A stretch of 64,000 bases of DNA from Mucidula mucida (lineage: Eukaryota; Basidiomycota; Agaricomycetes; Agaricales; Physalacriaceae): NCBI GenBank assembly GCA_015501055.1, contig JADNYV010000001.1, positions 558,001 through 622,000 on the forward strand, read 5' to 3'. The translations under genes and the position numbers were made by a program. Positions 32,957 through 45,308 of this stretch are shown here, in pieces. The notes beneath the pieces are model-generated. The model was given only the letters and a program-made list of their open reading frames with translations, searched no databases and was not told the DNA's origin. Position 1 is the stretch's first letter, and each line of letters opens with the position of its first letter.

Positions 32957-34735
32957 ATGGCGCAATCAATGACTACCGCTCCGCCTGGCCCCCCAGCTGC
33001 AGACCAACGACTTCCGTATCCGTTCCCCTTCCATGCTCGGCGGCAGAACGCCATTTTACAATGCAAAGAACACTCCACCAAGATGCTTGCCGGTCAGCCC
33101 GCCATCGTTCCTGCCAAGGATCTTCACATCCTCCGTACACAAAGCGACAAACTTCGCCAGACTATCATGGGCTTTTATGCAGCACAGGAAGCCATGCATC
33201 CCAACGATCCGCGCCGGCACGAGGTGGGAGATCGCCTCATTCTACTACGAACAGAGTACAATCTTCGATTCTGGCGTTTGTTCCCAATTAATGACCTCCC
33301 GAGTGAAATTCTCCTCGAGATCCTCCGGCTCGCGGTCTGGTCAGACACGCATGGGGCGCGAGTTCGCCTTGCCGTCAGCTCGGCTTGTCAGATGTGGCGC
33401 GGTCTCACTTTGGGAGACCAGACGTTGTGGACCGCCATAATGATAAACACATCCCAATATCCATTCGACCGTGCATTCACCTGGCTTGATCGCGCTGGTC
33501 GCGCCAATCTACACATTCGTTTCGATGACCTGGAGAGGGATCACATCGACAGCGAGAGGATGAACATGTTGCTCGACAGACTCTTCACCAAAGTTTACCA
33601 ACTCGAGGTTCTCGTCATGATCATCACCGACTGGGAACCCCTTCTGACATTGATAAAACGTGTTGATGAAGTAGCTCGTAGAGGGCGTCCCCTCATCTTA
33701 AAACGCTTCGAGGTCCATCGACGCGGTGATTTGTATGAGTGGCCAGGAGTCAGGAGGGTAGTGGTTGGCCACGAAGAGGTCACTGCATATCCTGTCATAG
33801 GTGGCCCTGTCGTTCCCAAGCTCGATTGGCTTTGTCTAAACGGTATTCATTTCGAATGGCAGGCCTCTAGCATCAGCAATCTCACCACCCTCGACCTCCG
33901 CCGTCTACCACTAGAACTTGCTCCGACTCGAGAGATGTTTCGTCTCATCCTTCGTAAATGCCCACTGCTCTTCCGCCTTAGTCTCGATGGTGCCGGTCCT
34001 AGTCGGGGTTATGACCCAGACTTTCATGCCGATCCAGTCCCTCTGAACCACCTGAAGATACTCTTGCTCTGCAATTTTGCCCCAGGTTTCGTGAAGGGTA
34101 TTACTCAGCAGTTTTCCGCCCCCAACGTTCAGGACTTACAACTGCTATCCTTCAAAAAGAGCGGTTACGCACCTGTATACGAGTACTTGGTCGGGAGGTT
34201 TCCAAAAGTCAATATCTTGTCAATATTCCAGAACGATTTCCCCGATCCCGGTGACTTGGCCGCGTTCATCACTTTCCTGGCCTCCATGCCCAAAATTCGC
34301 TACCTCCGCATATCTGAAGTCACTGCAGTTGGCATTGCCGCGTTCATGCACGATCCGGTAACAATGCTTCCGCATATCGGCATTCCGGACGAGCATCGAT
34401 CATTATTCCATCGAGAAAACGTACCGTCCATGTACGAGGCGGTGAATACTGACGCAAAACCCATCGTTTTGGTACCCGAATTGCGATATATGGAGGTCCA
34501 ATTTTTGCGTCCCGACTTGTTGAAAGCTTTCGTTGAGTCGCGCAAAGCCATTGGATATCCGCTCTCGAAGATCTATCTCCAGAACCCGATGATGCGGCAA
34601 ATAACGCCAGCGTATGTGCAAGACTTGGTCGATAACCAAATCTGCGCGCTTGAGCCCGTCCAGGGACATGCGACTGTCAGAGAGGAACTCGCGGTGTTGA
34701 ATGATGCAGAGTTCTACGCGCTCGGTGGTGTTTGA
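32957..34735 (+). CDS. F-box protein
   Basis: A single open frame of 592 aa. After a proline-rich start and a helical segment (residues 50-105) comes the F-box: INDLPSEILLEILRLAVW, followed by VSSACQMWRGLTLGDQTLW, the typical basidiomycete pattern. The rest (residues 160-592) has irregular leucine-rich repeats such as TTLDLRRLPLELAP and LNHLKILLLCNFAP. F-box proteins link substrates to the SCF ubiquitin ligase through Skp1; the leucine-rich part would choose the substrate. Agaricomycetes carry hundreds of such genes with rapid turnover, so a specific role cannot be given. Lack of introns is unusual in this window. Confidence 0.85.
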   Translation: MAQSMTTAPPGPPAADQRLPYPFPFHARRQNAILQCKEHSTKMLAGQPAIVPAKDLHILRTQSDKLRQTIMGFYAAQEAMHPNDPRRHEVGDRLILLRTEYNLRFWRLFPINDLPSEILLEILRLAVWSDTHGARVRLAVSSACQMWRGLTLGDQTLWTAIMINTSQYPFDRAFTWLDRAGRANLHIRFDDLERDHIDSERMNMLLDRLFTKVYQLEVLVMIITDWEPLLTLIKRVDEVARRGRPLILKRFEVHRRGDLYEWPGVRRVVVGHEEVTAYPVIGGPVVPKLDWLCLNGIHFEWQASSISNLTTLDLRRLPLELAPTREMFRLILRKCPLLFRLSLDGAGPSRGYDPDFHADPVPLNHLKILLLCNFAPGFVKGITQQFSAPNVQDLQLLSFKKSGYAPVYEYLVGRFPKVNILSIFQNDFPDPGDLAAFITFLASMPKIRYLRISEVTAVGIAAFMHDPVTMLPHIGIPDEHRSLFHRENVPSMYEAVNTDAKPIVLVPELRYMEVQFLRPDLLKAFVESRKAIGYPLSKIYLQNPMMRQITPAYVQDLVDNQICALEPVQGHATVREELAVLNDAEFYALGGV

Positions 34736-34976
34736 TTATGCTTTCTACCCCAATCTTTCATTTATCTCGTCAGACTGCTTGATTATATTACTGACTTACT
34801 TAGGTACACTCTTTATTTCCGGACGGAAACTCATCGCTATCGTTTTAAATTATCGTACAATATTAACACTTGATGTCTATACAGCGAATGCCATTGCATC
34901 TCTATTACTATCACCGATTGAATGACTTGAGAGTCGTGCATAATGCCAATGAACTTCTGTATATTGGTCGGTTTCC

Positions 34977-37009
34977 TCATTGAGCTTCGTTATCACTCTC
35001 GTCTTCGCTTTGTCTTTCGGCAGCTGATGACAGCATAGCAAACCGACCTGTGCCCCCTCCCAAGGCCTGCGCCACACCTCCTTCTTCATCAGATCCTTCA
35101 TCGGAGTCCTCTGGTTCCGAGTTAAGCTCTAGGTTGGCATCAACCTCCTCATTGCTGCTTTCTTCTTCCTCTTGATCGTGGTTATCGGCTTCAGGACGAG
35201 GTATCCAGACACCATGAGAGGCAGACAGACGAGTGCTATCCGTCTCGGGAGGCCAGAACGCCCACGCAACTCTGGATTCCGCTAATATCCGTAGAACTAC
35301 GGCAAGCAAAGTTGATATGGTCGATGCGCAACTTTAATGGTCACTTACTTGAGTTTCCAGCTCTGCTGATGTCGGGCCTTCCGGCCTGCGCAGTTACCCA
35401 TCCCTTGTCCACAGCGTAAGCTGTCAAGACATCTATTGCGGTCCACTGAACGCTTTTCGGAGCTGGACGCTTCTGGGGATCACGCCATGTGCGCTTGTCC
35501 TCTTCGATTGGAAGAGGCGGGCTCGGATGCGCGAGCTTGAAGACGTCTTCAAGCGGTAGGCGCTCGCTAGCGAAGTGTATACAAGATGGTATCGACGAAA
35601 TGCGCGCGATGGGAAGGATACCCGATAGAGCCTGCATCTCCATCGGCACGAAGTTTGGCATGACAAGCCCTGGACAGTCGACGAGGCGGACCTCGGAGGT
35701 CCAAAATAGCGTCTGAAAATGTTTCGTCTTTCCCGGAGTTTTGGACACTTGGACCTTGTGAGTGCCGAACAGAGCGTTCAATAGCGAGGACTTTCCCACA
35801 TTGGGTTGTCCTAGTGATAATAAGAAATGTGGAGTCGATGGATTGAAAGCTAGTAAGCCGCTCACCGACAAGGCCGATGGATAGGAACTGTGGCTCTGCA
35901 TCTTCTTCGCCTTCGACGGGAGCGATAGCCCCCCCTACAACAGTTCCGACATTTTCTCCACGGGCGTTGTGTACCGCGTCCCAATCGATGTCTGTTTTTA
36001 TCCGCGGCCGCCAATTCTTCAAGCGGTTAGGGTTGGTCTTGACCTCTTCGGGAGGCTCAAGTAGTTCCGCATGAACTTCCTGAAGGGTCTGGACGAAGCG
36101 GTGTCGAAAAGCATCGGGAAGATGTGGGTCATGCCTCATTCTACCTTGATGAACAGCACTGACGTCGCGTTCCGCAAAAGACTCTACGTGAATGATTCGC
36201 ATTGTGGGGTGTTTCGCGTGAAGATAAGTAGTCCAAACAGCCACCCGCTCGGGACCGGCGATGTCGACCTTGGTAAGCACGAGTATATGCTTCTTGTGAG
36301 ACAGGTAGGTTGACAGAGATGGCGGATAGTGAAGAAGGGGACACCGGGAGTCGAGGAGTACCAAGATGATTTGGGAGATTTCTGTTACTCTCCATCTAAA
36401 GAAATCAACGATCAATATAGACTGACGCGATAGACCGTTGAACATACAGCTGTCGCCACACTTCAATGTTGCGTTCAAAATATGTTGTGGATCGAGGCAT
36501 CGCAGTGACAGGAGGTCGAGAAGGAGGAAGCTCAGGATCGCTGTTCTCAACAATGTCATCGACTTGAGTGGCGTCTTGCCACTTCTGAACCAGGTCGTCG
36601 GTGTTGTTAAGCCATTTCAAGAACACAGACTTCTCTCCATTCTCCAACTCCGCCTTGGACATCTTGAAGTTCCATGGCGGCCGTTGTGGACAGGACAAAA
36701 CGCCAACAGATTCAGATTCATTATCCAAAAGAATCGAATTGGATTCCGGGATGGGACGTGGTAATATCAAAGAAGCTGATAGAGCCAAGGTTTCCTGCAG
36801 AAATGAGGGGGATAGCTTGACAAATGCAGACTGAAGTTTCCTGGATGCCTCTTGATCGGCAGTCGGTAGAGAGCGCGTCATATGCGACTTCTTCCCTTTA
36901 GCCTTCTTGACTTTTGGAGGGGTTCAACGTCGCCACGCTTGATAGCCCTCCGTAGCTTTTGATCTTCCTTCTTCTTCGTCGTCGATGTGGGCTTATGGGC
37001 TCGAGGCAT
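34977..37009 (-). CDS. GNL1: GNL1-like circularly permuted GTPase
   Basis: Exons 37009..36448, 36395..35866, 35810..35349 and 35296..34977. GTPase motifs occur in permuted order: G4 (HILVLTKVDIAG) first, then G1 (GQPNVGKSSLLNALFG), a switch threonine (SKTPGKTKHFQT) and G3 (LVDCPGLVMP). The basic N-terminus (MPRAHKPTSTTKKKEDQK) and acidic tail (EEEESSNEEVD) fit nucleolar YlqF/GNL-type factors. These act in ribosome-subunit maturation or export. Within exon 1 the frame slips at 36919-36922: one more C (minus strand) in the CCCC run turns the tail of the basic region into PPPKVKKAKGKKSHM, joins the two halves and makes 625 codons exactly. It is a likely base error, since an essential-type gene is otherwise intact. 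Confidence 0.85.
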
Positions 37010-38066
37010 TGGTTCTTGGATGAGTTAAGTCTGATCATCGGTTCCGATCGCTTTGGATAACACCCATGATTACATACGAAAACTGCGCGAATACGCAACT
37101 TCTGATTTCTCTAGTTAATTGGCTTTAACGGGGTCGGTCCACTGTGGCGTACAGGATATCGCCCTCAATCCAAAACATCTGTTGTTCTTTGACTTGTCAA
37201 AACTCCATTCTAGTACTCAAGCTACGCGAACAAGCTTACTGCTATCGGTTGGTAGGCGTCAAAATCAATAGAGCGACCACCGTTGCATGGAACAAAGCCC
37301 TCCGGTCTGACGGACGACCAGGAACTACCGTTTCCGTTGATTGTTTCAGAATAAGGATTATTGTAGATGCTTTCTTGTGTTGATAGGTCATCACCATTCT
37401 CATTGCAAGCGTCCTGCTGAGTGCCGAGCCAATGTCCAGACTGGGGCTAGCTCTGGACTGTTCACGATCAAGAGGCAACGTGTATGCTTCTTTCTGCAGT
37501 ACTACTGGGGCCAGACATTACTGGGGACTACTAGTACTGCAACGTACCTCCGCTGTGGCGTTATGGGGATCTGTGTTGACCGACATGATACATCATTGAC
37601 ACGCAACGGGCTAGCTAGGATTCCTCATTGAGACGTATTCCAGTGGTTTTCACGGAACAATCGACCTTTCAGCTGTATCTCTGAATACTATGAGCTCCGA
37701 TCGTAAGGAGAATCAGTTAGATGGACAAACATACTGTGGTTGATGTGGTTCCAATGTACACTAATTGAAGGATTGAGTACATATATTCACGGGCGTCGTC
37801 GGGAGCCGGCCCATGTGCACGGCATACACGGGCAGCGGGTTCTCTATTGAAATTTACCATTCTTCATCAGAAGCCGAGTGCTGTACAAATGATGGATGAT
37901 TGAAAGTTGTTGCGTCTTGTTGCCTTCGCCTTCGCTTTGCCCCGATCATCCAGGTCCTTTTCAAGACATGCTGCACTTGGCTTGATTCTTTCGTCACTCT
38001 CCTCTTTCACCATTCATACAGTCGGCCAGCAGCTGGTTGAATTGTCCGCTGCAACCCGCTACTGGC
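37010..38066. other. 1.1-kb divergent intergenic region
   Basis: This lies between the GNL1-like gene and the methyltransferase. Short frames lack motifs; no repeats are seen. It probably contains both promoters, and the region around 37900-38066 may be a 5' UTR. Confidence 0.5.
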
Positions 38067-40279
38067 ATGCAGTCGACGTCGACCACCTTGACTGCTGCGT
38101 TACCTCAACCCCCGCGACCCATCTCCACCCTCGGAAAGCTGAATTCGTCCGATGGAAGGCGTCAACCGAGGCTCAAGGAAATATCCTTTGTGTTCAAGCA
38201 TGGCCAGCGTCATCATGCATACGACAGTGAGAAGGCACCATACCCCCAATCATACGACAGAGAGGTCCTGGAGCTGTGAGTAGACGCCGGAGTCCCTATT
38301 TGGATACTCGCTCAAGTGGCTTGGCCATAGGGAATCCCTGGACAACCGTTTTATCGAGTATCTGAGGGATGGATCTGTATCCTTCCTTAATTTCGAGGAG
38401 CCGCCAGAGCGCGTGTTGGATCTTGGTTGTGGGGTTCGTGCAGTCATTACCTCCGACGACTTCGTATCCTGACGCGCTATAGATGGGGACGTGGATTATT
38501 GATGCCGCGAAGGAATGGCCGGAATGCGAATTTGTGCGTTTTCTTACCTTTGGATATTGCTTGGGACTCATTCTCGGCAGGTTGGATTCGACTTGGTCAA
38601 CATTCAAATTCCCACCAACGTTCTAGATGAATCCTTGCAAGAACGTATAAGTTGGGTGCATGGTAACTTGTTAGTACATGTATGCTGCTTCGTGCTCGCC
38701 CTATTGAACGTCATCTACAGCCTTACAACGAAACTGCCTTTTGAGGACGACGAATTCGACCACGTACATATTCAGTCCATTGCACGAGCAGTTCCCGAGA
38801 ATAAATGGGATAACCTATTTGAGGTATCTCCACTTACTTGGTCCCCGATGCGTTCCTAATCTAACTACTTCCAGGAAATCAACCGGATATTGCGCCCGGG
38901 GGGTTCTGTTGAAATCACCGAAGATGGTACGGGCGATCTGTCCTTGCATGGCCTGCGATATGCCATTAATCTGTTGCTCGTTTAGACATCGTCTTTCCGT
39001 TCCTACCACGATGGTTTACGGCTCCTCTGCGCGCAAGACCCAGACGATCGACCTCAATTCACTTTCCTGATGGTTCCCAACGCGGATACCCTTCCCCACA
39101 AGATACCCTTGATGAAGACACGCCCTCTCATGACCACGCTTTGCTGGAATCCTTATATAAATCTGTATTTGCACACCGCTTCATAAACATGAAGCCCTCA
39201 GGTAAACCTTTCAATGTCGAGACCTGAAAAGACTGTGACAACTTTCTTCTAGCGTTGCTGCCAAACTATTTCACTACTTATTTCCGCCATTGCACTATAG
39301 GTCCAGTGATAAGCTGGCCTATGCCTCCAATACCCCCTCTTCAACCCCTTCCAGATCAAATGGTCACGTCTTATGTGGTCGACTCTGGTGCGGACAGTTC
39401 GGATTTACGCATGTCGACCGTCTTTCCATTATCCGCCGATGGCAGTCCTTCGACTTCATCTGGACCAATGAACACCCGACCAAATTCGCTTTCATTTTCG
39501 TCTACGATATCGTCTCGCTCTACGATGAATTCGTCTACCAACGAATCTTCGTTGTCCACACTCTTCAGTACTATGGGACGCGAGAAGTCTGGTTCGGTAT
39601 CCTCGACATCATCCGAAAAACCGAGCTTCGAGCTGTCTCCAGAGGAGGAGTCCGTCAAGTCCGCCGGGGGAGACAGTGATGCTACATTACCCATACGAAA
39701 TGCACCACCACCTCCGAAATTTGTACCATTTCTGTTGGAGAGTTCGTCAGCTGATTCTACGACTGTATCATCGATACCCTCAGCTCTATTCCCTGCGGTC
39801 CGACTGGCTTCGATGAATGAACGGTCTTTAGCTATGCATCTGTATCGCTCATACACGATCGTTCTTTCCTGTCGAGAAGCATTGTGGGAGGAGCTCAAAG
39901 ACCGACTTAGGAATCGAAGGGACGAATTACGACCGTTTGGATGGGAGGACGATGACGACTTTGAAGAGACCCAGAATCGGAAAAAATTCGAGAAACTAAT
40001 TGAACGATACCAGAAGTACGTTTTTTACTTCCATCTCAATCCACCCATATCTTTACGCCGTATAGTGATATGCAAGCCAGGGCCTCGCTTTGGTGTTCTC
40101 TCAACAACATTGGATGGCCATTCCCACCGCGTGAACCGCTGAAAAAAGCAGAGCTTGTTGAAGAGCAGCGGATGCGTGAAGCGATGCTTGAAGCACGCAA
40201 ACACGCTCCAGCGGAGGACCTACAGGTTCCTTGTCGGACGGCTAGAACTCTAGTAGGGTATAAACCTTTGGTAACATGA
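38067..40279 (+). CDS. SAM-dependent methyltransferase with long Ser-rich insert
   Basis: Exons 38067..38275, 38331..38433, 38483..38533, 38581..38669, 38721..38823, 38875..38926, 38986..39201, 39253..40015 and 40066..40279 give 599 aa with exact closure. The Rossmann core is at residues 90-205: VLDLGCGMGTWIIDAAKEWP (motif I), VGFDLVNIQIP, then PFEDDEFDHVHIQSIARAVP and EEINRILRPGGSVEITED. A poorly conserved region rich in serine (residues 330-420) separates it from a helical C-terminal part (CREALWEELKDRLRNRRDE). Methyl acceptor unknown; fungal proteins of this layout are usually uncharacterised. Motif I has Met where Thr is usual (GCGMG), which is compatible with SAM binding. Confidence 0.85.
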
Positions 40280-40559
40280 TGTAGGTTGCACCGCGATGAG
40301 GATAACTCATTTTTTGTTGATTTGCTTGGATTTTGGATGACACTTATGGGCACTTTGACGAATGTATAAATTGTTCTTGGGACACATGCTAGAACTATTC
40401 CTTCTGTATTTTAGCTTTGTACCATTATGCATTATGTACCATGAATACCCGAATATTTTCTGTCGCAAAGATTTCAACTTGAAGGGATTTGTGTGGCCGT
40501 GTTATGCAACTGCTTCTGCCTCACGACTTTTTTTCGATCACTAGAACTCACGACGTTAG

Positions 40560-43500
40560 ATGGCTGCTTCATCCTCCAGGGAGGTCCATAACATTCCCCT
40601 TCCACCAAGTCCTTTACCAGATAAGGAGAGCAAATCCACTTCGAGAAGAAAAGGAAAAGACAAGGAGCCGCTTAGCGCTGGCCACAAAAGACGCGTTTCG
40701 CAGAAGGCTGCAGCCAAAGGCAATGCAGACGCGGACTTGGATTGGGACTGGACGGCGCTTACCGACTCGCACGTCAGTAAAGTGCCTCCCGTTTTCACCA
40801 AGGATGGAAGGTACTTCGATGCAAGTTGTCGTTCGTCTGACTAACTTCGGTCCCGCTAGTTACTTTTTCTCGTTGGTTGGGCCATCGGTGAAGATATACT
40901 CGGTGGCGACAGGACAAAATGTATCGACTCTGACGCCCCCGCGGCCGTCTAATGCAAGCATTGGATCTAACTTGCTCACCTCCGCTGTCCTCAATCCGAA
41001 TAACGCATTTCAGTTGATCACTGGATCTTGCAATGGCTACATACATATCTGGGACTTTCTAGAGGCTACTCTGCTCAAGACGATCGATTTATCGCAGCCT
41101 ATACATCACTTGTGTGTCCACGAGAAATTCAAGGATTTCATCTTTGCTTCCGTTACACGTCCCAGCAAAAATAAAACGAAAGGAGGTGTGTATTCCTTCC
41201 TCATCACTTCCACCTCCTCACTGTTATAAACAGCAGATGACAGTGCCGTTGTGTTGAAGGTATCACTGCATACAAACGATACCATCGGAGAGTCTTCAGT
41301 ACGAACGTCCTCGGCAGTTGTACCAATCGGCAAAACGAGATTGCCTACTGGTCTCGCTATTTCTCACAACGGCGAATGGCTCGTAGCTACAGCTGGGTGC
41401 AAGGCTTACGTTGCATCTCTGACCTCTTCCACCTATCGATTCACGAAATATGTTTCGCCCGAACGCATCACGTGTCTCGCCTTCCACCCTTCAGAAGATT
41501 ACTTTGCTACTGGAGATGCGAAAGGAAACATCAGGTTATGGTATTGTCTGAACGATCAGGTCCACATCAAAGCAGTAGGGGTAGAAAAGAAGACTCAAAC
41601 AGCGAGTTTTCATTGGCACGCTCATGCCGTGTCTTCACTCGTTTTCACTTCGAATGGCGCGTATCTTCTAAGTGGCGGTGAAGAGGCGGTTCTGGTAATC
41701 TGGCAGTTGGAGAGTGGCAAGAAGGAATTCATACCTCGCATTGGCGCGCCGATCAACACCATAGCGCTATCAAAAGTTGGGCGTGAGGAGGAGTATCTGG
41801 TTGGGCTTGCTGACGGGACATATCTCTTTATCGGCGCCTCGACTCTCCAGGTTTCGAGAAGTTATTCCCGCATACGCCTCGGTACGTCCTCGAACCATAC
41901 TTTGGCCTCTCTCTAATTGGCTCCTCCAGATCCTGCGGTGGTCCACGATGGTGCTTCGACATCCACAAGTGTAAATCCCACCCCGCTCGCCTCACATCCC
42001 GCTTCCTCGACTCTCATCCTCCCTTCATCACACCCCTCCTCTCTCCAAATGTTTTCGATACCTTCGTCTCAGGTGATATCAGAGCTAGAAGTATCACCCT
42101 CCAACCGTGTCTCAAGACGAGACGAAAAGCCTCTTGAGCCGTCAAGAGTAGAGTTGACGGTGGTTTCCTCTTCTGGGGATTGGATGGCAACGGTTGATAG
42201 ACGAGAAGGTGACGGTACTCTTCATGGAGAGGTTTATGTCAAAATATGGTCGTGGGATCGTCAAGTTGGATCTTGGATATTAAACACCCGCATAGACCGT
42301 CCACATGGGTCTCAAAAGGTCCTGGACATCGCGTTTAGTCCAGTTCCTCCGTCGTCATCTTCGTCATTATTACTTGCAACGACGGGTGCCGACAATAACA
42401 TCAAAATATGGAGGTTGAAAAAAAGTAAAGATAGGATTGCATCTGGTAGACTTCTCATGTTCGTCCCTCGCTACGTGGAACTAATGATTTTCATGCAGAA
42501 TTTTGGGTTCCGCGATCTACGTTCGATTTTCGCTCAGAGACCCCACAGACAGTGTCATGGTCGCCTGATGGATCTCTGCTCTCGATTTCGTTCAAAAAAC
42601 ACGTGGTGCTCTACGATCCTTTGACCACTGTTCCCCGACGCATTCTGACGACTCCCGAATGCCCCAACGTTTCTTCAGCGCAATTTGTTGGTTCAAGCGG
42701 CAGGTATTTAGCTATTATTTCTGGTCGGGACATTTCCATCTGGGATCTCGTTCTTCAGTCCGGTATGTTAGCGCTTGACTTATGAATAAGGGGCTTATCA
42801 TCTCTTCAGTTCTATGGCATCGTCGCAATGACTTCAGGATTCAATTTGTCATTTCGCGTTCGAATGATGATTCTTTCACTGTACTCTGTCATCAGGGCCC
42901 AAATACGCATGCATCAGTCTACTCGTGCTCGTCGGCACAGCCTACAATGACCCGGAAGTTGCCCTTCCGGTTACGCAGTGCCATAGCATATTCTTCTCAA
43001 TTCATCGGCATATCCCAGGACTGGAGTGTAGTTCACTTCGGAGATGATGTACAGAAGGCGCCGGATGAGGGGGCTGCTGCTATAGGAATTCAACCATCCA
43101 CTTCTTCGACGAAGCATACATTGTTCCAGGACATATTCGGGAAGTCCGCATTCAGCGGGGAACAGGAAGGAGTACCGCAACCGGCGCAGGACTTGTCGAG
43201 AACAGATCAAATACCGAGTCTTTTCGATGGACCATCATTCATGATGCCACCGCTGGAGAGCCTGTTCGACGATGCAATGTCCGACTTTATCAAACCCCGG
43301 AACGTGGCTCTCGTGGATACTGCGGACGGTGACGGTGATATCGAGATGGGCGATGTTGATGAGACTGAAGCCCTTCCGAAGCCCCCTCGAAGAAATCTAG
43401 ATGCTTTAGACATGGAGGCATTCATTGGACTTTTCAAGCAACATTCTCTACAACGTACGTCTCTGAAACGTAATGCTCTTCATTTCACTTACCTCTAGTA

Positions 43501-43683
43501 CTTTTAGCGCGACCACAAACAAATGCTCGACCAAAGCCCGTTACCAATGGTTCATCCAAGACCAACGGACATGGACACGACCGAAAACGACCGGCCAAGT
43601 CCAAGCCTCCCACGAAAAGCCAAGCACCGCCTTCCTCCTCTCCAATCGCCTTGAATGGCAAAAAACGCAAAAAAGTCGATTGA
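40560..43683 (+). CDS. UTP17: U3 snoRNP WD-repeat protein UTP17/NAN1 (WDR75)
   Basis: Exons 40560..40810, 40860..41185, 41234..41881, 41930..42445, 42499..42762, 42810..43454 and 43508..43683 give 941 aa with exact phase closure. A basic N-terminus leads into WDWTALTDSHVSKVPP then FTKDGSYFFSLVGPSVKIYS, the usual start of this family. WD repeats follow: TGSCNGYIHIWDF, ITCLAFHPSEDYFATGDAKG, NIRLWY, LLSGGEEAVLVIWQLE, ATTGADNNIKIWRL and SWSPDGSLLSISFKKHV. The C-terminus has an acidic patch (DTADGDGDIEMGDVDE) and ends in a nuclear-localisation-like KKRKKVD. Utp17 is part of the t-UTP/UtpA subcomplex of the small-subunit processome in the nucleolus and links rDNA transcription with early 18S pre-rRNA processing. 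Confidence 0.88.
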
Positions 43684-44109
43684 TGCACCACGGTTATAAT
43701 ATATCTGTGTATTTTGCATACGTGTGTCACTAATCGTAAAACAGTCTAACTCCCGTCGACATCCCCAGATGAATGAAGGAACAGACTACATTGGGTAAGA
43801 AACTATTCTTCACACACGTCATAGGCTTCATTTCGACTACCGCGCAATTATCGATCTAAGGTGCCAATATTACGACTTCGGGAGCTTCCGCTCCTTGTCT
43901 TATTCTGCGCCATGCGCCTCAAAAGATCCCAAAATATAACCTCGACACCTGACTGCTCGAGATGGCTTCGAGACGACGTAGAAATCGATGTTGTTCTCGT
44001 TATGATGGAAGCAGCCCGGCGGTGAATTCGATATTTCATCGAAATTAAAACGACAGCCTTTGGGCAACGGGGTTTCTTTCACACACCTACTGGGATTCAA
44101 CGTTTCAAC
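43684..44109. other. intergenic upstream of the first esterase
   Basis: These 426 bases hold the 3' UTR of UTP17 and the promoter of the first rhamnogalacturonan acetylesterase. No motif stands out. Confidence 0.5.
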
Positions 44110-45026
44110 ATGTATCCTCTCAGTGCCTTTGTTTCTCTTGTCGTTGCACCTTTGATCTCCGCCACGGTGTATCTCGCTGGAGATTCTACGATGGCATTAA
44201 ACGGGGGAGGTCTGGGGACTGGGACTCAAGGTGGGCGCGTGGTTTGACCATGCCATTCCAGACTCAAAAGGTCTCCTGAAGGATGGGGAGTCTATCTACC
44301 ACAGTTCCTCACCATTAGCATTGTCAACGACGCTGTTGATGGTACAAGTGCGAGATCTTACAGCGAGTCGGGTCGGTTCGATACAATTGTTGGTCTTGTT
44401 GAGAGCGGTGACTTCGTGATCATCGAATTTGGCCACAACGATGGTACTTCTGGTGCAGTCGATAATGGCAAGCAGGATGCAGTTGGGGATGGCTACAACA
44501 TTACATCTACGGTCACCGCCTCAAAGTATGGATTGAATACTCATCTTTAGTTGTGACCTCATCGATTCAACAGTGGTACTCAGATTGTCATCCACAGCTT
44601 TGCGTACTACATTGAAAACGCCATCGATGCTATAGTGGCCAAAGGCGGTATACCAATCATCTCTTCTCAAACTCCTGACAATATCTGGAACGGGAACGTC
44701 ATCGCGCCTGGGGGGAGATTCGTGACCTATGCGGCGAGCATTGGGACAAGGAAAAACATCACCTATGTCGATCACTACAACTATTTGGCGCAAGCGTACA
44801 ACGCTCTAGGAGAAACTGAAGTGACGACGTTTTACCCGAACGACCACCTGCACACCAGTCCAGATGGTGCTCTCGTTGTCGCGGAGGCTTTTGTTCGTGG
44901 GTTGCTTTGCACGAATAGTTCTTTAAAGAACTTCGTGAATTCAGCTGGACAGGGTGTTCCGAGTAAGTGCTCTCCCCTACCCCTCATTTTAGACACTGAC
45001 TCCGTTGACCAGATGGTTGCCTCTAA
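44110..45026 (+). CDS. rhamnogalacturonan acetylesterase (CE12), copy 1
   Basis: Exons 44110..44230, 44282..44525, 44574..44962 and 45013..45026 give 255 aa. A signal peptide (MYPLSAFVSLVVAPLISA) precedes the SGNH/GDSL hydrolase core: block I VYLAGDSTMA with the nucleophile serine, block III FGHNDG, and block V FYPNDHLHTS with the catalytic Asp-His. The protein ends in the typical PNGCL, whose cysteine pairs with the LLC upstream. The enzyme removes acetyl groups from rhamnogalacturonan I and opens pectin to lyases, outside the cell. Its paralogue follows 282 bases downstream. Compared with that copy it lacks one intron in the sequence for DAxGDGY. Confidence 0.92.
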
Positions 45027-45256
45027 GTATATCGCTGTATTGTAGAAAGGATCATCATCGGTAGCTTTGGACGGGCCGGTGTCGGCCTTACGCTATAGTT
45101 CGAGCCTCACGTGTTCTCTCAACCTTCTCGAATGCAGCGATTTGCACGATGTTCGACGACCGGTGATTGCTGAAGCTCTTCGGACTAAATATTGCCATTT
45201 ATTGAGGCACACTGGGACCTGTGCGACGTCAGGGCTGTTTCTCATCCGCCTTCTCA

Positions 45257-45262
45257 TATAAG
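45257..45262 (+). promoter_or_regulatory. TATA-like box of the second esterase
   Basis: TATAAG within CTCATATAAG lies 47 bases before the ATG at 45309. Confidence 0.4.
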
Positions 45263-45308
45263 TTGCTGAACGGCGATTTTTTCCGTCAACCTTCCAACGT
45301 CTATTGCC